Origin: Dokdonella koreensis DS-123
GTDB taxonomy: Bacteria > Pseudomonadota > Gammaproteobacteria > Xanthomonadales > Rhodanobacteraceae
Direction: 5' to 3'
Assembly: GCF_001632775.1 (NCBI RefSeq)
Contig: NZ_CP015249.1
Coordinates: 2,336,686-2,400,685 of the forward strand
Length of the DNA stretch: 64,000 nucleotides
Part shown: positions 33,361 to 42,826 of the stretch, piece after piece
Layout of the letters: each line of letters begins with the position of its first letter
How positions within the stretch are numbered: the stretch's first letter is position 1
The notes under the pieces: model-generated
The model's database searches: none
Told to the model about the DNA's origin: nothing
What the model saw: the letters and a program-made list of their open reading frames with translations, nothing else
Translations under genes and position numbers: made by a program

Positions 33361-35868
33361 TCAAGCGGCGAGTTCACGCGGCCGCAGCAGCCAGCGGCAC
33401 AGGGCCGGCAGGAATACGATCGCGGCGACCATGTTGACGACGAACATGAAGGTCAGCATCACGCCCATGTCGGCCTGGAACTTCAGGTCCGAGAAGACCC
33501 AGGTGAACACGCCGACCGCCAGCGTCAGCGCGGTGTAGAAGATCGCGATGCCGGTGGTCTTGAGCGCAGAGAAGTACGATTCGGTCAGCGACTTGCCGGC
33601 CAGCATCGCCTCGCGCATCCGCGCGAAGATGTAGATCGCGTAGTCCACGCCGATGCCGACGCCGAGCGCGATCACGGTCAGCGTATTGACCTTCATCCCG
33701 ATATCCAGCTCGACCATCAGCGCATGGCCCAGCTCGGTCACCAGCACCAGCGGCAGCACGATGCACAGCGCCGCCAGCGGGTTGCGGAAGCTGACCAGGC
33801 ACATCACGAACACCGCCGCGTAGAGCAGCAGCAGCATCGTGCGCTTGACGGCCCGGACCTCGTCGTTGGTCGCGGCCATCACGCCGACGTTGCCGGTCGC
33901 CAGGCGCAGGTTGAGCCGGTGGCTCGAGAACGTCTCGCCGCGTGCCTGGGCGGCGGCGGCCTCCGCGGCGAGCTGCTCGCGCAGGTTGACGTCGGGCCCG
34001 GCGAACAGGCCGTTGCTGTCGCGGAACGCCTTCACCGCGGCGACCACACGGTCGATCGTCGTCGCCCGGTGGTCGGTCAGGAACATCATGACCGGCATCG
34101 CGCTGCAGTCGCCGTTGAGGAGACCCGTATCGGTCTCGAAGCCCTGCGTGTCCTGGCGCAGCGTGTCCGAATCACGCGGCAGCGCGCGGTAGCGGACGTT
34201 GCCTTCGTTCCAGCCGGCGTGCACCAGCTTGGCCGCGCTCGGCAGCGTCATGACCTGGGCCACGCCCTCGACGTTGCGCATGTGCCAGGCGAAGCGGTCG
34301 AGCGTCTCCATCACCGGAAAGCTGGCGATGCAGGCCGAAGGTGCCGCCTCGGCGATGACGTTGAGGATGTCGACGCCGAGCGCGAACTTGTCGCTGATCA
34401 GCCGCGCGTCCTGGTTGTAGCGCGCCTCGGGCCGCAGCTCGGCGACGCCTTCCTGCGCGTCGCCGATCATCACGCGGCTGCCGTAGTGGGCGGCGACCAG
34501 CCAGATCGCCGCGCCGACCACGATGATCACGGCCGCCGGCAGCGGCCGCGCGAAGCGGGCCAGCACCGCCCAGAGCTTGTCGAACTGCGTCAGCTGCCGC
34601 AGCCGGTACTCGCGCTTGCGCGGCAGGTTGCGCAGGCGGGTGTAGGACAGCAGGACCGGCAGCAGCACCAGGTCGGTCAGGATCGTGAGGCCGACGCCGA
34701 TCGTCGCGGTGATCGCCAGCTCGAAGATGATCCGCACCGGGATGATGAGGATCGTCGCGAAGCCGATGCAGCCGGCGACCAGCGCGACCGAGCCGGGCAC
34801 CAGCAGCATGCGGAACGCGAGGCGCGCCGCGGTGACCGGATCGACGCCTTCGCGCCGGCGCAGCTCCTCGACGCTGCCGTCCTCCAGGCCGCCGAAGAAC
34901 AGCTCGCCGCGGAAGCGGTTGATCATCTGCTCGCCGTGGCTGACCGCGATCGCGAAGATCAGGAACGGCGTCAGCATGTTCATCGGGTCAATGCCGAAGC
35001 CGAGCAGCCGCAGCGCGCCGAGCATCCACAGCACCGAGATCAGCGCGCAGAACACCGTCAGCGAGGCCAGCTTGACCGACGAGGAATAGGCGAACAGCAA
35101 CAGCCAGGTGAAGGCGATCGTCACGAAGAAGAAACCGATCACCGAGCGCGCGCCGTCGGTGATGTCGCCGACCATCTTGGCGAAGCCGATCACGTGGACG
35201 CCGATCCGCTCGTTCTCGTACTTCTGCCGCAACGCCTCGAGCTGCCCGGCGATGCGGTTGTAGTCGACGTGGATGCCGTGCTCGGGGTCTTCCGGCACCA
35301 GGTCGACCCAGACCATCGCACCGGAGAAATCCTTGGCGACCAGCCGCCCGACGATGCCGGCCTTGACGATGTTGTCGCGCACCGCCGCGAACTGCTCGGG
35401 CGTCGGCGCGAAGCCTTCCAGGTTCGGTGCGAAGCCGTTCGGGATCACGTTGCCGGCGTCCAGCCCGTCCTCGACCACCTCGATGTAGCGCACGTTCGGC
35501 GTGAAGATCGAGCGCAGGCGCGCCTCGTCGACGTTGTCGATGCTCTTGGCGTCGAGCGTGATGTTCTCGATCGCCTGCATGAACGGCAGGTTGAACATGT
35601 CGCCGCCCTTGTCGACCACGGCGATCAGGATGCGGTTGGCGCCACCGAAATCGCGCTCGTAGTCGAGGAAGGTCTGCATGTACTCGTGCTGCAGCGGCAC
35701 CTGCTTCTTGAAGCCGGCGTCCACGCGCAGCTGCGCGGCGAAGAACGCCATCGCCAGCGTGACCAGCGCGAAGAGGATCAGCACGGCCGGCCGGTTGCCG
35801 AAGACCAGCCGCTCGGCGAAGCGGTGGAACGCGCCCGGATCGGTCGCGCTTGCGGGGTTGTGGTTCAT
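33361..35868 (-). CDS. MMPL/RND-superfamily permease of the DUF1302/DUF1329 cluster
   Basis: An 835-residue inner-membrane protein with the RND layout: helix 1 near residue 25-48, a large periplasmic domain (about 49-240), five or six clustered helices, a second periplasmic domain (about 470-640) and the final helix group. The second half contains IALGVGIGVDYAIYIFARMREA, the GxxxDY motif conserved in MMPL/SSD transporters. Such permeases move hydrophobic molecules such as lipids or sterols. Its start overlaps the stop of the propeller gene (ATGA), so the two are made in a fixed ratio. Confidence 0.9.
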   Translation of the reverse strand: MNHNPASATDPGAFHRFAERLVFGNRPAVLILFALVTLAMAFFAAQLRVDAGFKKQVPLQHEYMQTFLDYERDFGGANRILIAVVDKGGDMFNLPFMQAIENITLDAKSIDNVDEARLRSIFTPNVRYIEVVEDGLDAGNVIPNGFAPNLEGFAPTPEQFAAVRDNIVKAGIVGRLVAKDFSGAMVWVDLVPEDPEHGIHVDYNRIAGQLEALRQKYENERIGVHVIGFAKMVGDITDGARSVIGFFFVTIAFTWLLLFAYSSSVKLASLTVFCALISVLWMLGALRLLGFGIDPMNMLTPFLIFAIAVSHGEQMINRFRGELFFGGLEDGSVEELRRREGVDPVTAARLAFRMLLVPGSVALVAGCIGFATILIIPVRIIFELAITATIGVGLTILTDLVLLPVLLSYTRLRNLPRKREYRLRQLTQFDKLWAVLARFARPLPAAVIIVVGAAIWLVAAHYGSRVMIGDAQEGVAELRPEARYNQDARLISDKFALGVDILNVIAEAAPSACIASFPVMETLDRFAWHMRNVEGVAQVMTLPSAAKLVHAGWNEGNVRYRALPRDSDTLRQDTQGFETDTGLLNGDCSAMPVMMFLTDHRATTIDRVVAAVKAFRDSNGLFAGPDVNLREQLAAEAAAAQARGETFSSHRLNLRLATGNVGVMAATNDEVRAVKRTMLLLLYAAVFVMCLVSFRNPLAALCIVLPLVLVTELGHALMVELDIGMKVNTLTVIALGVGIGVDYAIYIFARMREAMLAGKSLTESYFSALKTTGIAIFYTALTLAVGVFTWVFSDLKFQADMGVMLTFMFVVNMVAAIVFLPALCRWLLRPRELAA

Positions 35869-36989
35869 GGCAGCTCGACCTCGCCGATGCCGTTCTCGCC
35901 GACCAGCAGCAGGCGCTTGCCGTCGAGCGCGAGCGCACCGGCGATCACGCCGGCCGCCGGCTGGACCATCGGCCTGAATGCCTCCTCTCCGCCGCGGCGC
36001 GCCAGCACCACGCCGTTGGCGCCGACCAGCACCGCGCCTTCGCCGTCCAGGGCGCTGCCGCCCATCAGTCCCTGCTCGGTGCCGCTGGCGCGTTCGGTCC
36101 AGTGGTCGCCGAGGTCGGTGGTCTCGAAGACGTGGCCGCGCAGGCCGTAGGCCAGCACGCGATCGCCTTCGTAGCCGATCGCGCCGAACATCGAGCCGTC
36201 GTACGGGAGGCGTATCCGCTGCCAGGTGGCGCCGTCATCGCGCGAACGGAACGCGCTGCCGCGCTCGGCGAGGATCATCAGGCTGCCGTTGCCGGTGCGG
36301 GCGATCGCGTTGAGGTGCGGGTCGGACTCCTCGCCCAGCGCGAGCTCGTCCTTGCTGAAGACCATCGACTCTTCGCCCGTCGCCTCGCCCACTGCCTCGC
36401 CCGCTCCAGGGGCCGCCGCGGCGCCGGCCGGTGGTGCCGGCGCCACCGCCAGCGTCTCGGCATTCCAGGTGACGCCGCCGTCACGCGTCACCAGCAGGCG
36501 GCTGTAGGAACCCACCGCGATGCCGTGCCGGTCGTCGGTGAACAGCACGTCGAGCAGGGGCGCGCCGTGCCGCGGGTCATCGCTGGCCGCCGTCCCTTTC
36601 GCATCGTAGGTGTCGCGGTGCTGGACGACCCAGTGCCTCCCGCCGTCGCTGCTGTGCACGATCACGCCTTCGTGCCCGACCGCCCAGAGCGCATCGCCGC
36701 GGGCGGCGACGGCGGTCAGCATGACCCGCACGGGCACGTCGGCCGACTGCGTCCAGCTGCGCCCGTCGGTGGACAGCAACACGTGGCCGCGATCACCGAC
36801 GGCGACGTAGCCCTGTGCGGTACGTGCGGCGTCGAGCAGCAGCGAGCGCGTCGCCAGCGGCATTGCCTCGGCCGGCGAGGAAACCGGGTCGGGCCACTCC
36901 ACGGTCGCGGCGGCGGCGGGTGCGGCGATCGCCGTGGCGCAGAGCGCCGCGAACATCCCGCGGCAGCGGGAAAGCTGGGGTCGGTTCAT
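35865..36989 (-). CDS. YCF48-like beta-propeller protein (secreted)
   Basis: A 374-residue periplasmic protein with a signal peptide (hydrophobic stretch 12-28, Ala-rich cleavage site). Repeated blades with the Asp-box-like pattern S-x-D-x-G-x-x-W appear: LLSTDGRSWTQ, VHSSDGGRHWVV, VTRDGGVTWNAE, RSRDDGATWQR and ETTDLGDHWTE. That is the YCF48/BNR-type seven-bladed propeller. An Ala/Gly-rich insert (about 185-205) is low complexity. YCF48 homologues act as assembly factors; here translational coupling to an RND permease suggests a periplasmic partner of the pump. Confidence 0.88.
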   Translation of the reverse strand: MNRPQLSRCRGMFAALCATAIAAPAAAATVEWPDPVSSPAEAMPLATRSLLLDAARTAQGYVAVGDRGHVLLSTDGRSWTQSADVPVRVMLTAVAARGDALWAVGHEGVIVHSSDGGRHWVVQHRDTYDAKGTAASDDPRHGAPLLDVLFTDDRHGIAVGSYSRLLVTRDGGVTWNAETLAVAPAPPAGAAAAPGAGEAVGEATGEESMVFSKDELALGEESDPHLNAIARTGNGSLMILAERGSAFRSRDDGATWQRIRLPYDGSMFGAIGYEGDRVLAYGLRGHVFETTDLGDHWTERASGTEQGLMGGSALDGEGAVLVGANGVVLARRGGEEAFRPMVQPAAGVIAGALALDGKRLLLVGENGIGEVELP

Positions 36990-37147
36990 GGCAGCGCGTG
37001 ACTCGGCAGGCCGTTCGTTTCGGAGGCACCGGCGGCGTGCCGGCATGGGCGCGGTTGCGTCCCGGAGGATATCGGATGCGGCCGGGTCCCGTCGCGCGCG
37101 GCGCCGCGACGTCCCGCGCAGACGGCACAGGACGCCGCCCGGGGCAT

Positions 37148-37177
37148 CCCCAGGCCGGCGCCTAAACGGGCCTGGGG
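37148..37177 (-). terminator. Hairpin between DUF1329 and propeller genes
   Basis: On the minus strand a 9-bp perfect stem (CCCCAGGCC/GGCCTGGGG) with a 12-base loop lies 31 bases after the DUF1329 stop, in a 218-base gap. There is no T-tract. It may reduce read-through from the lipase-DUF1302-DUF1329 part to the propeller-RND part, or cap the mRNA. Confidence 0.45.
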
Positions 37178-37207
37178 ACGAAGCTCCGGACCGCATGCGC
37201 GGCCGGT

Positions 37208-38584
37208 CTACTGGATGCCGCGCTGGCGCAGCGAGTTGGGCGAGAACGCGTCGGGCGTGAGCTGGATCGAGAAGTTGTAGCCCGACTCCTCGTTGTCGAG
37301 GCCGCCGACGATGTAGCGCCCGTTCTTGAGGTCGTGGTGGGTCTCCAGCGTCGACCAGAACGTCGGCAGGTCGTAGTAGGTGATGCTGGGTGCCTCGGAG
37401 TAGCGCCACAGCTTGCCGTCGGTGTCGTAGTGGTCGGTCAGCAGGATCTGCCAGCTGTCCTCGTCGAGGTAGAACGTGCGGCGGGGATTGATGTGGCTCA
37501 TGCCGGGCTTGAGCGTCGCCTCCACCACGTAGGCACGGTGCAGCTCGTAGCGCAGCAGCTCCGGGTTGATGTAGCCGGGCTTGATCAGCTCGGCGATCTT
37601 CGCGGTGTGCGCCTTGTAGGAGTTGTACGGCACGTACATCTCGCGCTTCTCGACCAGCTTCCAGTCGTAGCGGTCGAGCGCGCCGTTGAACATGTCGAGC
37701 ATGTCCGAGGTGCGCAGGTTGTCCGACGCGGTTCCCGGGTTGTCGTAGGCGACCTGCGGCGCACGCCGCACGCGGCGCTGGCCGGGATTGTAGACCCAGG
37801 CCTGGCGCGGCGAGGCCTTGGCGTTGAGCGTCTCGTGCACGAGCAGGATCTGGCCGGCGTAGCGCGGCGGCGAGGTCACTTCCTGGTAGAAGTAGATCAG
37901 GATGTTGTTGATGTTCTCGACCGTGGCGCCCGGGCGGAAGTACGGCGACAGCGTCTGCTCCTTGATCCGCACCAGCGTGTACTGGCCGCTGGCGGTCGGC
38001 ATCGCCTGGTTGTACCAGTGGTCGAGCGTGATGCCCTTGAACTTGAGCTTGTGGTTCCAGATCGCCTCGGCACCGGCGGCGGCCGGATCGGCGCTCAGGA
38101 TCGGGAACGGCAGGCCCTGCGAGACATTGGCGACACCGTCGCTGCCGCTGACCAGCTCGCCGGTGGCGGCGTTCTTGATCGTCGCCTCGTAGATCGCCTG
38201 CGGGAAGGCGGCGCTGCGGCGGGTCGGGTAGACCACCATCTTCCAGTTCGGGTACTTCTCGAACATCGCGATCTGGCCGGCCGACAGCTTGTTGCCGTAG
38301 GTCTTGTAGTTCTGCGCGGTGATCTCCAGCGTCGGCTTGTCGTCCGGATACGGGTCGACCTGCTGGGTACCGGGCTTGAAGCCGGCCGGCGCCTGGGTGA
38401 TGCCGCCGTCCCAGGCCGGGATCGTCCCGTCCGCGCTGCCGGCGCGCAGCGCACCGGTCGGCGTGAGCGGCGTGCCGCTGATGCCGAGCTTGGCGACCTC
38501 GCCGGCCGGCGCCTTGGCCGCCGCCGTCGAGACGCAGGCCGCCGACACCGCGAGCGCGAGGAGTGTTTGCTTGAGAATCGTCAT
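37208..38584 (-). CDS. DUF1329 family secreted protein
   Basis: A 458-residue protein with a clear Sec signal peptide (cleavage after about Ala22). The rest has DUF1329 hallmarks: LTPTGALRAGSADGTIPAWDGG, NPGQRRVRRAPQVAYDNP and RRTFYLDEDSWQILLTDHYD. It is probably periplasmic, with a LolA/LolB-like beta fold as suggested for the family, so it may carry lipid between membranes. It starts 17 bases after the DUF1302 stop. Confidence 0.9.
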   Translation of the reverse strand: MTILKQTLLALAVSAACVSTAAAKAPAGEVAKLGISGTPLTPTGALRAGSADGTIPAWDGGITQAPAGFKPGTQQVDPYPDDKPTLEITAQNYKTYGNKLSAGQIAMFEKYPNWKMVVYPTRRSAAFPQAIYEATIKNAATGELVSGSDGVANVSQGLPFPILSADPAAAGAEAIWNHKLKFKGITLDHWYNQAMPTASGQYTLVRIKEQTLSPYFRPGATVENINNILIYFYQEVTSPPRYAGQILLVHETLNAKASPRQAWVYNPGQRRVRRAPQVAYDNPGTASDNLRTSDMLDMFNGALDRYDWKLVEKREMYVPYNSYKAHTAKIAELIKPGYINPELLRYELHRAYVVEATLKPGMSHINPRRTFYLDEDSWQILLTDHYDTDGKLWRYSEAPSITYYDLPTFWSTLETHHDLKNGRYIVGGLDNEESGYNFSIQLTPDAFSPNSLRQRGIQ

Positions 38585-38601
38585 CGTCTTGGCTCTCCTC
38601 G

Positions 38602-40500
38602 TCAGAACGAATACTTGGCCGTCAGCGCGACGAAGTCGCGATCGTTGATCAGGTTGAAGCTGCCGCCACCGAAGAAGTTGGTGTAGCTGGCGTCGAACAC
38701 CCACTGGTTCATGTAGCTCAGTTCCGCGCCGAGCGTGACCGACTTGCGCCCTTCGAGGAAGTTGCCGCCCGGTCCCGGCGAGGTGCCGTTGACGTCGTGG
38801 TTGAACGCGATGCGCGGCGACAGGTTCATCGCCTTGCCGAAGACGTTGTTGTAGTCGGCACGCGCGGCGACGCGGTAGCCCCACGAGAAGTCGGTCGGGA
38901 AGCCGCCGACCTGGGTGATCGGGTTGCGCAGGCCGCCGCTGTTGACGTCCGGGCCGCCGCCGGTGTCGGTGCCGTCGCCGTTGAAGCGCATGTCGTGCGG
39001 CAGGCTGACCTGGGTGAAGCCCACCTCGCCGACCAGCGAGATCTGGTCCGAGCCGAGGATGTTGCCCGGCCCGAACACCTTGGTGCCGGTCAGCTGCAGC
39101 TGCCACTGCTTGGCGCGCTGGTAGCCGGTGATCTCCTCGCCCGGGCGGAAGTTGCCGAGCTGGCTCTGGAACCGCATCGCCGGCTGCGGGATCACCGCGT
39201 TGAGCGGCGACAGGCCGGCGAACAGGATTTCCACGTCGTCGATCTGGAACGGCATGTTCGGGCGATAGCTGACCTCGCCCTGCAGCGCCACGCCGCTGCG
39301 CTCGAGCAGCGTGTTGAAGCTCAGGCCGAACAGGCGGATGCCTTCCGGATACTCGGTGAAGAAGCTGCCGGAATTGGGCGCGGTCGTCCTAACCGCGTAG
39401 CCGCTGATCAGCGGCACGCGGCTGTGGTACCGCATCGCGTAGAAGCCGAACTCGGTGTTGTTGAGCCAGTCGGCGAAGTAGCGCAGCGCGATGCCGCCCT
39501 GCCCGTCGTCCTGCGGCTTGCGGGTCGGGCTGCGCGGGAACGCCGCGGAGCAGCCGGCCGCGACGAGGTTGGCCGGCAGGCCGGTGTCGCTGGCACCGTA
39601 GTTGCCGTTGACGCAGACCGTATCGAACAGGTTCGGGTTGATCACCGGCTGCGGCACCGTGCCGAAGTTCAGCATCACGTAACGGCCGCCGATCACCGCG
39701 AAGTCGTTGGTCGAGAAGTACGTGCCGACCGGATCGGCATCGGTCTCGTCGTAGTCGAGCTGGTAGAACGCCTCGATCGAGAAGCGGTCCGACAGGTTCA
39801 GCGAGCCCCAGACCATGTTGACCGGCAGGAACGCCTGCTTGAGCTCGGCGCCGGCGACGCGCAGCTTCGACACGTCGACCGGGTTGATCGCGTTGATGCC
39901 GTTCTGGATGAACGTGCTCTCGCCCCAGCTGACCACCTGCTTGCCGACGCGCCAGCTGCCGGTCTGGTCGCCGGCCGTGAAGTTGTTGAACAGGAACGCG
40001 TCGTAGATGCGGGTCTGCGTGCCGACGCGGTTCTTGGCTGCATGCGAGAGGTTGTCGCGGTCCTTGTTCTCGAAGTCGTAGAAGCCGTAGGCACGGATGA
40101 ACGCACCCCAGTTGGCGCCGTAGTTGAGGCTGAGCTCGACGTTGGCGCCGACCGCATTGGAGAACGGATCCCACTGGTCGTAGGCGAGGTTGCCGTCGTC
40201 GCCGTTGACCGAATAGCGGCCGCGCGCCGCGCGCTGGGCTTCGCTGCCGAGACCGAGCGCGCTGACGGTGGGGTCGTAGAAGGCCTTGCCGATCAGGTCC
40301 GAGTCACGGTCCTGGACGCGTACCGAAATGCCGTACGACAGCGTCGTGTTGAGCGTGCCGTGGAAACCGTCGTCGCTGCCGAAGCTGATCGCGGCGGCCG
40401 GCCCGGCCAGGCCCGCCAGCGCCAGCACCGTCGCTGCCGCCAGCGCATTGGGCGTGAGGCCGATTACGCGCGATCCGCGTTGGATGTTCGTCTTGTTCAT
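38602..40500 (-). CDS. DUF1302 family outer-membrane protein
   Basis: A 632-residue protein with a signal peptide (cleavage after about Ala37) followed by sequence with the alternating hydrophobic/polar strands of an outer-membrane beta-barrel. DUF1302 signatures include the start GFHGTLNTTLSYGISVRVQDRD, RVGKQVVSWGESTFIQNGIN and the ending FVALTAKYSF, whose terminal Phe is the usual BAM recognition residue. Partners in the operon suggest it forms the outer-membrane port for a hydrophobic substrate. Confidence 0.92.
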   Translation of the reverse strand: MNKTNIQRGSRVIGLTPNALAAATVLALAGLAGPAAAISFGSDDGFHGTLNTTLSYGISVRVQDRDSDLIGKAFYDPTVSALGLGSEAQRAARGRYSVNGDDGNLAYDQWDPFSNAVGANVELSLNYGANWGAFIRAYGFYDFENKDRDNLSHAAKNRVGTQTRIYDAFLFNNFTAGDQTGSWRVGKQVVSWGESTFIQNGINAINPVDVSKLRVAGAELKQAFLPVNMVWGSLNLSDRFSIEAFYQLDYDETDADPVGTYFSTNDFAVIGGRYVMLNFGTVPQPVINPNLFDTVCVNGNYGASDTGLPANLVAAGCSAAFPRSPTRKPQDDGQGGIALRYFADWLNNTEFGFYAMRYHSRVPLISGYAVRTTAPNSGSFFTEYPEGIRLFGLSFNTLLERSGVALQGEVSYRPNMPFQIDDVEILFAGLSPLNAVIPQPAMRFQSQLGNFRPGEEITGYQRAKQWQLQLTGTKVFGPGNILGSDQISLVGEVGFTQVSLPHDMRFNGDGTDTGGGPDVNSGGLRNPITQVGGFPTDFSWGYRVAARADYNNVFGKAMNLSPRIAFNHDVNGTSPGPGGNFLEGRKSVTLGAELSYMNQWVFDASYTNFFGGGSFNLINDRDFVALTAKYSF

Positions 40501-40528
40501 AGCGTGGACTCCCCAGGATCCCGGTCGG

Positions 40529-42685
40529 TTACTGCGTGCGGATGACGGAAGGATTGGCGACCTGCACCGCGGTGCCGCCGCTGACCAGCAGGCTGGCCAT
40601 CTCGCCCTGCATTTCCGCCGTGGCCGCAGCCGAGGCTGCCGGGCTCAACAGCGAGCCGTGATCGCCCTGGGTGAAGCGCACCGCGCCGCGGATGCCGGCC
40701 GCGTTCTGCGTCGTCGCGGTGATCGAGGCCAGGCCGAGCGCGCGGATCAGCGGCTCGGTGCCGGACAGCGGGGCCCCGGCCACGCTGTTGGGAATCACCT
40801 GGTCGGGCAGCACGTCGCCGCCGCCGACCACTTCCTGCAGCAGCAGCCGCTTGCCGGCGGTCGCGAACGCGAAGTTGACCGGGTCGGCCGAATCGATGAC
40901 GGTCTGGGCCGCGCCGAAGAACGCATCGTAGTCCGGCGTGCCCGGCTGCAGGCCGGCCGAGGCGGCGAGCCCGGCGCGGATGCGCGGCCCGAACGTCGGC
41001 GAGGCTTCGAGCAGGCGCGCGATGCCGCCGCCCGGCACGTTGAGCAGCGCCGTCTGCACGCCCGGTTCGACCGCCATGAAGACGGTGCCGATGATGCCGC
41101 CGAGCGACTGGCCGACGAAGCTGATCCGCGCGCCGTCGAAGTCGGTGCCGGCGCCGCTGGAGATGCGCAGCGACGGCACCGCCTTGGCCAGCGCGATCAG
41201 GTCGGCGGCCGCCTGGCGGATGTTGTCGCGCGAGGTCAGCAGGCTGGTCAGGTTGATGAAGTGCGTGCCCGACGAATCGATCGCGCCGTCGGGACCGGCG
41301 GCGCCGCTGGTGTTGTTGACGTAGTCGACGTTGAACGTGCGCTCGCGCGCGCCGAGCGCCGCGAACGGCGTGTTGCCGACATAGAGCGGGCTGGTGGTGT
41401 CGGTGATGCCGTGCAGCGGCGCATCGATCGCGATCACCGCGAATCCCTGGGCGGCGAGCGTCGCCGCCACCGCGAACGCATCGGTGCGGTTGCGGGTGAT
41501 GCCGTGCTGGTAGATCACGATCGGCCAGCCGGCCGCGGGGCGCGTGCGGCCGGAAGCGGCATTGGGCACCGTCAGCACCAGCGGCACGGTCTGGGTCGAG
41601 GTCGCCACCGGCAGCGGATTGGCGAACGTCAGGTTGGTGGACGTCGGGTCGAGCCCGGCCGCGTTGAATGGCGGCACGTACGCGCCCGGCGCCGCGCGCC
41701 AGAAGCGGTTGAGCGGCGCGGTGGGATTGTCGGCGCTCGGGGCGCTGAGGTAGTACGCCAGGTCGATCACGCCGATGTGGACGTCGGCCACCGGCGGCAG
41801 CGCCGGGTTGATCCCGGCCAGGGTCAGGCCGGTCGGCGCGGTCCGCGTGACCGGTGCCGGCGCCGCGGCGGCGCGCGCACGCACCGCCTGCATGACCGGG
41901 GTGACGCTCTGCGTGGTCGCGACCCAGGACAGCACGATGCGATCACGCGGCACGCCGGCGCCGGCGGCGGCCGCCTCCTGCGCATTGGTCAAGCGGCGTA
42001 CCGGCTCGAGCGCGCACGCGGTGGCGTTGGGCAGCAGCGGTTCGGTGGAAACCCCGTCCACGCACAGCGGGCTGGTGCGCTGGCTCAGGAAATAGGTCTG
42101 GTCCGGCGTCGCGTCATTGCCGCGGGTGTCGGTGATGCCATCGGTCAGCACCGCCATGTACGAGGTCAGCTGCGCGAGCGGGCGGGTCGGCACGATCGCC
42201 AGCGTGCGGCCGGCGGCGTCCGACGTGGGCAATGCCACGACGAAATCGGTGCCCGACTGCAGCTCGCGGGTGACGCCGGTGACCGCGCCGCCAGGGCCGG
42301 TCAGCGTCACCTGGAACACGCGCACGCTCTGCCCGGCGACCACGCTGGCCGGTGCCGGCGCGGCCGAGAAGGTCGTGGTCCAGGGGGTCGCCGTGCTCCA
42401 GCCGTCGAGCGCGTTGATCGCCACGCGCGGATTGGAGTAGTCGTTGGGATTGGGGACGGGGATGTTGAGCGTCAGGTCGGTGGTGCCCGACAGCAGCAGA
42501 TTGGTCGGCGACGGCACGACGCTGTTGCTGGGATCGAAGCGCGCCGTGATGATGCCGGTGATGGGCGATCCGTTGTTGTTGGTCGGTGGATTGACCGGAT
42601 TGCCGCGGGAACTGTTGCTGCCGCCGCTGCACGCGGACAGCACCGCGGTCGCCAATGCGACCGCAAAAATCGATCGGGCCTGCAT
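40529..42685 (-). CDS. Lipoprotein lipase (VolA / Pla-1/cef family)
   Basis: A 718-residue alpha/beta-hydrolase on the cell surface or in the outer membrane. The signal peptide ends in a lipobox LSAC (Cys about 19), then an Asn/Pro/Ser-rich tether. An N-terminal domain like the bacterial virulence-factor lipase N-terminal region covers about 40-330. The hydrolase domain has the oxyanion region PIVIYQHGITRNR, the nucleophile elbow ISFVGQSLGGIIG (G-x-S-x-G) and a late His in FTQGDHGSLLSP; an Asp completes the triad. Relatives release fatty acids from lysophospholipids. GGGGAGGGGATTC precedes the ATG. It is 28 bases from the DUF1302 gene, so it heads the operon. Confidence 0.88.
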   Translation of the reverse strand: MQARSIFAVALATAVLSACSGGSNSSRGNPVNPPTNNNGSPITGIITARFDPSNSVVPSPTNLLLSGTTDLTLNIPVPNPNDYSNPRVAINALDGWSTATPWTTTFSAAPAPASVVAGQSVRVFQVTLTGPGGAVTGVTRELQSGTDFVVALPTSDAAGRTLAIVPTRPLAQLTSYMAVLTDGITDTRGNDATPDQTYFLSQRTSPLCVDGVSTEPLLPNATACALEPVRRLTNAQEAAAAGAGVPRDRIVLSWVATTQSVTPVMQAVRARAAAAPAPVTRTAPTGLTLAGINPALPPVADVHIGVIDLAYYLSAPSADNPTAPLNRFWRAAPGAYVPPFNAAGLDPTSTNLTFANPLPVATSTQTVPLVLTVPNAASGRTRPAAGWPIVIYQHGITRNRTDAFAVAATLAAQGFAVIAIDAPLHGITDTTSPLYVGNTPFAALGARERTFNVDYVNNTSGAAGPDGAIDSSGTHFINLTSLLTSRDNIRQAAADLIALAKAVPSLRISSGAGTDFDGARISFVGQSLGGIIGTVFMAVEPGVQTALLNVPGGGIARLLEASPTFGPRIRAGLAASAGLQPGTPDYDAFFGAAQTVIDSADPVNFAFATAGKRLLLQEVVGGGDVLPDQVIPNSVAGAPLSGTEPLIRALGLASITATTQNAAGIRGAVRFTQGDHGSLLSPAASAAATAEMQGEMASLLVSGGTAVQVANPSVIRTQ

Positions 42686-42826
42686 GAATCCCCTCCCCTT
42701 CGTGTTCTGTAGGCGACGTGTCGGCTGTCGCATCTTAGGCGCTGGCGACTTTGATTTGCAATGCGCCTTCTCAAAAAAAATGTTGCTGCTTCAATATGTT
42801 GCGTCGCACCATACGCAATGGCATGG

